This document shows positions 7,411-12,230 of a stretch of DNA of 12,230 nt, piece after piece. The first letter of the stretch is position 1; every line of letters starts with the position of its first letter. Below the pieces are notes generated by a model. The model saw only the letters and a list, made by a program, of their open reading frames with translations, did no database searches and was not told the origin of the DNA. The stretch comes from Paludibacter sp. GTDB taxonomy: Bacteria; Bacteroidota; Bacteroidia; Bacteroidales; Paludibacteraceae. The stretch is from contig JANJXE010000102.1 in NCBI GenBank assembly GCA_024709185.1, positions 1 to 12,230 on the forward strand. The letters run 5' to 3'. The position numbers and the translations under genes are program-made.

Positions 7411-7418
7411 CAAATATA
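7411..7418 (-). promoter_or_regulatory. Candidate -7 element for the AAA ATPase gene
   Basis: On the minus strand the site reads TATATTTG, an exact TAnnTTTG match, about 40 bases before the ATG at 7371. No TTG is present at the -33 position. The nearest of the four TGTAAA boxes ends nine bases upstream of it, so the array would sit over and above the core promoter. Confidence 0.5.
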
Positions 7419-7426
7419 CAAATTTA

Positions 7427-7502
7427 TTTTACATTTTATGAGATTTTTACTTTACATATTATATTCATTTTATTTTACACAATATTCAACATTCAGTTTA
7501 CA
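7427..7502. repeat. Four TTTACA boxes with exact 23-base period
   Basis: TTTACA (TGTAAA on the minus strand) occurs at 7428-7433, 7451-7456, 7474-7479 and 7497-7502. Each copy starts exactly 23 bases after the last. The base before each copy is T, C, T, G. The spacers are AT-rich but not conserved, so these are short direct repeats and not copies of one long unit. The next 23-base step on either side lacks the box. The array lies between the GNAT stop and the promoter candidate of the AAA ATPase, and probably binds a regulator cooperatively. It fills most of the 190-base gap between these genes. Confidence 0.7.
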
Positions 7503-7573
7503 TAAACCAATCCTCAAAACAGTTGATCTAATCGTAAAAACAAGAATCTCCCCTTAACCACACCCATTAATCA

Positions 7574-8104
7574 TTAATCGTTGATTTTGCTGTATATCTC
7601 CAGGTTCACATACACATTATCCGACATCATTTCTCCGTCGCGCTCCACGCCTTCTTTCACGAAGCCGAGCCTCCTGGGAATTTGCTTACTGGGGGTATTT
7701 CCTTCGGCCACGCGGATTTGCACCCGGTGCATTTCCATATCGTTGAAGGCATAATCGACCAGCGTCCGCACGCAGCTCGTCATAATGCCCTTGTGCTGAA
7801 AACCTTCGGCCAGCCAGTAGCCAATTTCCGTACGAAGATTATCATAATCGGTATCTTTGAACCCCACCAGTCCCACCATTTTACCATGAAAATGAATGGT
7901 AAACACCGGATTACGCTCCGCATGCTCCTCCACCGACTTTAAAAAAGCTTCTGAATCGCCAATAGCCAGGGTACTATCAATAAACGGCAACCAGCGCCGC
8001 AGGTAGCTACGGTTGGCATCAATGAGCGCAAACATTTCTCCTGCATCGGCTACTGTGGCCGGATGCAGCTGCAGGTAAGGAGTGATGGTGAGGATGGAGT
8101 GCAT
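7574..8104 (-). CDS. GNAT-family N-acetyltransferase, RimJ/RimL type
   Basis: This 176-residue cytoplasmic enzyme transfers an acetyl group from acetyl-CoA to an amine. The fold elements are visible: an N-terminal strand LQLHPATVADAGEMF (11-25) and RSYLRRWLPF (32-41), typical of the RimJ/RimL/YdaF group. EIGYWLAEGFQHKGIM (93-108) follows, where QHKGIM is the acetyl-CoA pyrophosphate-binding loop (Q/RxxGxG/A, with Met in the last place). The C-terminal signature is NTPSKQIPRRLGF (136-148). The length is typical. The substrate, which may be a ribosomal protein N-terminus, another protein or a small molecule, cannot be told from sequence. The gene stands alone: its leader carries a long inverted repeat, and about 180 bases separate it from the kinase gene upstream. 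No terminator is obvious after its stop. Confidence 0.9.
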   Translation of the reverse strand: MHSILTITPYLQLHPATVADAGEMFALIDANRSYLRRWLPFIDSTLAIGDSEAFLKSVEEHAERNPVFTIHFHGKMVGLVGFKDTDYDNLRTEIGYWLAEGFQHKGIMTSCVRTLVDYAFNDMEMHRVQIRVAEGNTPSKQIPRRLGFVKEGVERDGEMMSDNVYVNLEIYSKIND

Positions 8105-8111
8105 TCGAACA

Positions 8112-8146
8112 GGTTTGTATTAATCAAACCGTGAAATTAATACAAA
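8112..8146. repeat. Perfect 11-base inverted repeat with overlapping alternative hairpin
   Basis: TTTGTATTAAT (8114-8124) and ATTAATACAAA (8136-8146) are exact reverse complements separated by 11 bases. A second exact pair, GGTTTG (8112-8117) and CAAACC (8125-8130), shares one arm with the first, so the two hairpins cannot form together. The element starts eight bases upstream of the GNAT start codon, inside its probable leader. It could be an operator or an RNA switch. A weak -7 match (TGTATTTG, minus strand, 8203-8196) lies upstream. Confidence 0.6.
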
Positions 8147-8281
8147 ATTTCAATTTTTCATAGTCTGGAGAAAAGATACCGAGATTCTACGACAGCAAAT
8201 ACAATAATTAACAGTCATTTTACGACCATTGGCTTAAAATTCCATCTATTTTAAAACACCGTCTCCTGATAACATAATTTT

Positions 8282-9367
8282 TTAATTTAGAATTGAGGCA
8301 ATAAAGGCAGTCATTTTCGGATAATTGGTTTCAATCGACTGCAATAATTTTAATTGAGCCTGCGAACGTTGGAGGTTATGCTCAGGATGATGAATTTTGT
8401 AATAGGTATCGCCGTTCAGGTAATCGGTTAGAAAACGTGAAAACTGCATATACGTGATGAGTCGGGCTCCGAAAGGGAGAAGTTCAATTTCGAGAGGCGT
8501 TAGAAAAGAACGCGCAATTTCAAGATACCCTTTGGTAAAAGCTTCGAATATTTCCATATTGAAGCTAACATTGTTCAAATCGGGGTCATCTTCGAGTCCG
8601 GCATTACCGGCAGTACGCATAAAATCACCGAAATCGGAGACTACAAATCCGGGCATAGTTGTGTCTAAATCAATCACACACAGCACATTGCCTTCGCTAT
8701 CAAAGAGCACATTATTAACCTTAGTGTCACAATGGTTAATTCTTTTAGGTAGTTTTCCTTCGCGGTACAATTGCTGGAAATGCACCATTTCTACTGCCCG
8801 ATTTTCGATTTCTTTAATCAGGTCGGCCACAGCATTCACTCTTTCTGTTTTTTTCTCCTGCACGGCATCTCTGAACTGCCTAAGTCTGAATTCCATATTA
8901 TGAAAATCGGGGATAGTTTCGCCAAGTGGTTCTCCCGGCAGGTCCGACAGCATGCGTTGAAAATCAGCAAAAGCTTTTCCTGCCGCATATGAATATTCAG
9001 GCGTTACAGCCTCGAAGGTATAGGAGTCCCTAATTAAAATCATCATCCGCCAGTATCCGGCTGCATCCTGATAATAGAGCTTTCCGTGTTTGGTTGGTAT
9101 AAGTGTTAATACTTTACGGTCAATATCAGGTTCATTCCTTTCCAATAGTTTAGTGCGGATATGATTGGTGATTCGCAGAATGTTGTGTTGCAACATATCA
9201 ACGTCTTTAAAAATAGAATGATTGATTTTCTGCAGGAGATATTCGGTCGGCTCATTGGCTACCGTAACTTTATAGGTACTATTGATATGACCCTTACCAA
9301 AAGGTCTTATATCAGTTATATTGCCGGGTATTTCAAACTGACAGGCAATGTTGTGGAGAATTTGCAT
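8282..9367 (-). CDS. Phosphotransferase-family sugar kinase, N-acetylhexosamine 1-kinase-like
   Basis: This 361-residue cytoplasmic protein has the aminoglycoside-phosphotransferase/choline-kinase fold. An ATP loop GHINSTYKV (26-34) is followed by K47 in LLQKIN. The catalytic loop is HCDTKVNNVLFD (212-223, with H212, D214 and N219), and the metal site is VIDLDTTMPG (231-240). The length and the pattern around HCDTKVNN and DLDTTMPG resemble the bifidobacterial N-acetylhexosamine 1-kinase NahK, which phosphorylates GlcNAc or GalNAc at C1 during host-glycan use. Bacteroidales homologues are often annotated only as phosphotransferase or mucin desulfatase. The substrate is therefore an inference; homoserine or choline-type substrates are less likely but possible. 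It lies 97 bases downstream of the large secreted DUF4832 gene on the same strand. They may be cotranscribed, although an inverted repeat sits between them. The ATG at 9367 has no Shine-Dalgarno sequence. Confidence 0.85.
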   Translation of the reverse strand: MQILHNIACQFEIPGNITDIRPFGKGHINSTYKVTVANEPTEYLLQKINHSIFKDVDMLQHNILRITNHIRTKLLERNEPDIDRKVLTLIPTKHGKLYYQDAAGYWRMMILIRDSYTFEAVTPEYSYAAGKAFADFQRMLSDLPGEPLGETIPDFHNMEFRLRQFRDAVQEKKTERVNAVADLIKEIENRAVEMVHFQQLYREGKLPKRINHCDTKVNNVLFDSEGNVLCVIDLDTTMPGFVVSDFGDFMRTAGNAGLEDDPDLNNVSFNMEIFEAFTKGYLEIARSFLTPLEIELLPFGARLITYMQFSRFLTDYLNGDTYYKIHHPEHNLQRSQAQLKLLQSIETNYPKMTAFIASILN

Positions 9368-9391
9368 TTGTTATAAAGAATAATGTGCGAA

Positions 9392-9425
9392 CCAGGTTAA
9401 ACTATCTAATCAGTTAAACCAAACT
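9392..9425. repeat. Imperfect inverted repeat upstream of the kinase gene
   Basis: GGTTAAACT (9395-9403) and AGTTAAACC (9412-9420) pair at 8 of 9 positions across an 8-base spacer. An outer CCAG (9392-9395) and CTGG (9422-9425) can extend the dyad. It lies about 27 bases upstream of the kinase ATG and 40 bases after the stop of the secreted-protein gene. No T tract follows on either strand, so it is more likely an operator or mRNA processing hairpin than a terminator. Confidence 0.5.
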
Positions 9426-9464
9426 GGATAATTACGTAAGACATACATTTCAGTATTAAGTCTC

Positions 9465-12113
9465 TTATTTTATGATTTTACAGACAGATTCGCCTTCCAC
9501 TGTATATACCTTAATAATGTACATACCTTTAGCGAAATTAGAATGATTAATATTCACGGTCTCGCTATTGAAAAACTCACCTACATTAGTTCCGGATAGA
9601 TTATACACCTTGGCGCGAATTGAATGTCCATTACGACTGTGAATTTGCCAGTATGATTCGCCTGTATGCATTTCAATCCCCTCAGTTTGATTTACATTCA
9701 TTCCTGTAGTTGTTAATAGCGGAATTAAACCACCAACACTATATCCTGTTTCTAATGGTTTTGAACTCATCACTTTTACTTTGTATGTATTTGCAGCAAG
9801 CAAGTTTGTGAATGTGTACGACTTATTTGATGTTGAAAAATAATTTACAACTGACGTACTGGCGTTGGTCAACTCAATTAAATATTCAGTTTCTGTACCT
9901 CCGTCCCATGTTAAAGTAAAAGAGGTTGAAGTAATATCTGTTATCCTTAGGTTAGCAGGTCTTTCTGAAACCAATCCCCAGTATATGGATGCACCACCAG
10001 CACTTGCCCAGGCATTGCCTCCAACAGAGCTTAAATTTACCGACTTTTCACCTGAACCTTCTCCGAAATTAACTCTTGAAATAAGCGTTGGGGTAGCTAA
10101 TGGCAGTATTTTTCTTCTGTTATCGGCTATCTCAGAGGCTGTTCGGGCACTATTCCATACCCTGGTCTCTGCCAGTTTGCCCTGAAAGTTACCCCACCAA
10201 TCACCTCCAATCAGAAAATTAGTCGTATTGGCACGATATCCTCCTGCCAACGTTTGATTATAGCGTTCGGTTCCATCCATGTACACTTTCCAGTTGTTTC
10301 CATCCACAACCAAAGCAAGATGTATCCACTTTCCTGCTGTTAAATCTGAAAATTCCGGTAAACTGGTATAATCCAACCACACATCGACAGTTCGACCTGA
10401 GGCTGGGTTTTGAAATAAAAGTCGGGCTTCATTCGGACTAAAACCAAACTGCATCCCATTGTTAATATAAAACAACATGCCTTTTGCCTTCGACATATCG
10501 TCCAGATAGAACCAGGTTTCAAAAGTAAAAGATGAACCTGTAATGTACTTTGTTATTGGATCACCTGCCGGATCAAGTATCTGGAACCATTTATGAGAAG
10601 AAGTGGTTTGAACAGACCCTCTGTCTGAGCATGAAGTCACGCACGTATCAGGATCAAGCACAATACTGGCACAGGTTGAAAATGCCAGAACATTCATACC
10701 AATTTTCTTGTCAATTCCATAATTTACCTCTTCCCATTGCGAATTGGTATTGCAAATACGAATCGCGTACCTGGGATCATATTTTGTCTTGCTCCCTTCA
10801 TAATCAGGCATCCATAAACCTATTTTATAGTTGGTCAGATTTGCAGGTTTAGGTATAATTCCAGTCAGGCTATTAACGACTCCAGTATGCCATATCGAAG
10901 GATCTGAATTGACTTGTACCAGGTTAACTACTTCATTAGTACAACTTGTTAGCACCAAATAAACTTCTCTCGGATTATGCAGTGCGGAAAAGCCATAATT
11001 AATCAGTTTAATATTGCAGGTAAGCTGACTTCCGTTGTCGGCTACACTACTACCTTCATGATCGACATAAAGTCTGTATCCAAGATGGTCAGCAACATAG
11101 TCGTAAACGGTTCTTGTACCGCTTTTAAAAAATTCAGGACTGTACGGAAAATTGTGTTGATCCATTTGTCCTTTGCTAATGTACATGTTTTTCCAACCTG
11201 CGAATGTAACCGGGTAATTATGAGTCAGACTGAACGTATTGTATCGATGATCCCTGAATTGTTTGATTGATTGGATAGGATCCAAAACATATCGTAAATA
11301 ATCCGTATCTGTGGGACCCTCGTAAGGCATTTCACCTTCCACCATGACATCTGTACTTTCTGCCTGAACCTGTGTATAAGTAGCTGTGCTGAAATATCCC
11401 CAACTTAAATAATTAACATGCTTATTGTCAGTGAAAAAGTCATTATGATATCCTATTCTGCTCTTCTGTTCAGGGCTTAGGCTTGCATTGTTCTTGTCCC
11501 CGACATTTCTCATCATAGTATGCCGGTTTTGAGGTAATATTTCTAAAAGTTTTTTTAGCAGATTATTTTTATCTGTTTGAGTATACACATTATTATAGTT
11601 ATGCCATTCACCCCATAAACCAATAATCCCCGACTGCAAAACATAAATAACATCAATATTAGCCTGTATAATTGGTTTTAATTGGTTCAGGTGATTTAAA
11701 ATCCGATTCATCGGGGGATAAACATACCCACCCGGGCCATCGTATGTATAGGCGAACCGCAAAACAATTTTGTATCCCTGTTCCCTGACACCATCAAAAA
11801 GTGTTTGTACCGCATCCAGTGCTGATTGACTTAGTACATCAGTTGACGCAAAATCAGTTAAATAAATGTAGAGCTGTGAAACCCTTACATGCCCATCTGT
11901 TGCGTCAAATTCTGGCTCCAAATCTTTACACCATGTCTTTGGATTTAAAATTCTGTTTACATCCCATGGAAATTGCAGTCCGGGTACCCGTGCCATTCCT
12001 TCAAATCGCAACCCTCTTTCGGGATTAGGGATCCGACTCTGAGCTGTTGTCATACCTATTAAGCACAAAGCAACAATGGATATTATAAAAAAGCGTTTGG
12101 TTCTATTTTTCAT
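9465..12113 (-). CDS. Large secreted DUF4874/DUF4832 protein with LamG-like, FN3-like and T9SS sorting domains
   Basis: This 882-residue protein has a signal peptide (1-24, hydrophobic core FFIISIVALCLIGM). The N-terminal half matches the DUF4874/DUF4832 pair: IPNPERGLRFEG (28-39), GYKIVLRFAYTYDGPGG (113-129) and GIIGLWGEWHNY (162-173). The pattern is TIM-barrel-like, and E169 in GEWH plus E259/E261 in VEGEMPYEG are candidate acidic catalytic residues. A beta-rich part (about 345-475) follows. A LamG/concanavalin-like domain spans about 505-670, with FTFETWFYLDD, GKWIHLALVVDG and AETRVWNSART. A fibronectin III-like domain spans about 717-803 (PANLRITDITSTSFTLTWDG). The end (about 812-882: VYNLSGTNVGEF, then FAKGMYIIKVYT, then VCKIIK) is a T9SS sorting domain. 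It is probably a surface or released glycan-active protein, but no enzyme activity is proven for the family. The sugar-kinase-like gene follows. The gene is AT-richer than the housekeeping genes. The C-rich linker (481-495, three Cys) may be disulfide-bonded. Confidence 0.88.
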   Translation of the reverse strand: MKNRTKRFFIISIVALCLIGMTTAQSRIPNPERGLRFEGMARVPGLQFPWDVNRILNPKTWCKDLEPEFDATDGHVRVSQLYIYLTDFASTDVLSQSALDAVQTLFDGVREQGYKIVLRFAYTYDGPGGYVYPPMNRILNHLNQLKPIIQANIDVIYVLQSGIIGLWGEWHNYNNVYTQTDKNNLLKKLLEILPQNRHTMMRNVGDKNNASLSPEQKSRIGYHNDFFTDNKHVNYLSWGYFSTATYTQVQAESTDVMVEGEMPYEGPTDTDYLRYVLDPIQSIKQFRDHRYNTFSLTHNYPVTFAGWKNMYISKGQMDQHNFPYSPEFFKSGTRTVYDYVADHLGYRLYVDHEGSSVADNGSQLTCNIKLINYGFSALHNPREVYLVLTSCTNEVVNLVQVNSDPSIWHTGVVNSLTGIIPKPANLTNYKIGLWMPDYEGSKTKYDPRYAIRICNTNSQWEEVNYGIDKKIGMNVLAFSTCASIVLDPDTCVTSCSDRGSVQTTSSHKWFQILDPAGDPITKYITGSSFTFETWFYLDDMSKAKGMLFYINNGMQFGFSPNEARLLFQNPASGRTVDVWLDYTSLPEFSDLTAGKWIHLALVVDGNNWKVYMDGTERYNQTLAGGYRANTTNFLIGGDWWGNFQGKLAETRVWNSARTASEIADNRRKILPLATPTLISRVNFGEGSGEKSVNLSSVGGNAWASAGGASIYWGLVSERPANLRITDITSTSFTLTWDGGTETEYLIELTNASTSVVNYFSTSNKSYTFTNLLAANTYKVKVMSSKPLETGYSVGGLIPLLTTTGMNVNQTEGIEMHTGESYWQIHSRNGHSIRAKVYNLSGTNVGEFFNSETVNINHSNFAKGMYIIKVYTVEGESVCKIIK

Positions 12114-12155
12114 GTGATTAAACTAGAATGTTATAGTATAGTGCCTTGATTTTTT

Positions 12156-12193
12156 ATGGAAAATCGAACACTTGTATTCCACTTGTTTTCCAT
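12156..12193. repeat. Inverted repeat enclosing a tandem 11-base repeat, upstream of the DUF4832 gene
   Basis: ATGGAAAA (12156-12163) and TTTTCCAT (12186-12193) are exact reverse complements 22 bases apart. Within and overlapping them lie two head-to-tail 11-base units, ACTTGTATTCC (12170-12180) and ACTTGTTTTCC (12181-12191), differing at one base. The element is about 45-80 bases upstream of the start codon at 12113, where an activator or repressor site would be expected. No clear -7 box was recognised here. Nothing else is seen in 12114-12230. Confidence 0.5.
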
Positions 12194-12230
12194 CTTTTAA
12201 TTAAGGCATTGAGTCTTTGCAGGAAACTAT

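Noticed and set aside
7427..7502. The phased TTTACA boxes as a CRISPR array
   Set aside because: The repeated unit is only 6-7 bases and the period is 23, too short for CRISPR repeats and spacers, and no cas gene is nearby.
7566..7579. Tandem ATTAATC pair at the end of the GNAT gene
   Set aside because: It has only two short AT-rich copies, partly inside the coding end; this is consistent with chance.
3180..7690. Shared peptide IPRRLG in both CdaA and the GNAT protein
   Set aside because: In each it is part of that family's own conserved motif region. The match is coincidental and does not extend.
8234..8254. Inverted repeat TTAAAAT/ATTTTAA after the kinase stop as a terminator
   Set aside because: The stem is made only of A and T and no long T tract follows on the minus strand, so it would be a weak hairpin of a kind expected by chance in AT-rich DNA.
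12131..12193. A 20-codon open frame on the minus strand upstream of the DUF4832 gene
   Set aside because: It is short, has no ribosome-binding site or recognisable peptide pattern, and its start coincides with the inverted repeat. A chance frame is more likely than a leader peptide.

Overview
The window looks like a chromosomal segment of an anaerobic-type Bacteroidota, most likely order Bacteroidales. Four things point there. Two proteins end in or resemble cargo of the type IX secretion system (T9SS). There is a GldJ/GldK-like lipoprotein. Four upstream regions carry the Bacteroidota sigma-factor -7 element TAnnTTTG. Shine-Dalgarno sequences are mostly absent. No rRNA, tRNA, CRISPR array, insertion sequence or integrase was seen. 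No gene-free stretch exceeds about 220 bases.

Layout. Bases 1-473 (minus) hold the N-terminal part of a secreted endonuclease I-family protein that runs off the left edge. Bases 585-1745 (minus) hold a second, full-length member with a T9SS sorting domain. A divergent control region of about 220 bases leads to class II fructose-bisphosphate aldolase (1966-2958, plus), which ends at a strong hairpin terminator shared with the convergent folP-cdaA pair. In that pair (4682-3024, minus), dihydropteroate synthase and the diadenylate cyclase CdaA abut with no gap. A second divergent region (4683-4896) carries a -7 box facing each way, for folP and for a formylglycine-generating-enzyme-fold lipoprotein (4897-6114, plus). 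The lipoprotein meets a DUF4143-type AAA ATPase (6118-7371, minus) tail to tail. The right part is all minus strand: a RimJ/RimL-type GNAT acetyltransferase (7574-8104), an N-acetylhexosamine-kinase-like phosphotransferase (8282-9367), and an 882-residue secreted protein with DUF4874/DUF4832, LamG-like, fibronectin III-like and T9SS sorting regions (9465-12113).

How the genes may work together. The central block is housekeeping: glycolysis, folate synthesis and c-di-AMP signalling. The flanks are envelope and nutrient genes: secreted nucleases, a probable carbohydrate-active surface protein, and a sugar kinase that could act on a released sugar. The AAA ATPase is a family often found scattered in accessory positions.

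No complete new defence or mobile system is evident. The most unusual non-coding signal is an array of four TTTACA boxes spaced exactly 23 bases apart (7427-7502), directly upstream of the AAA ATPase promoter candidate. Other upstream regions carry exact inverted repeats or tandem 11-base repeats that look like operators.
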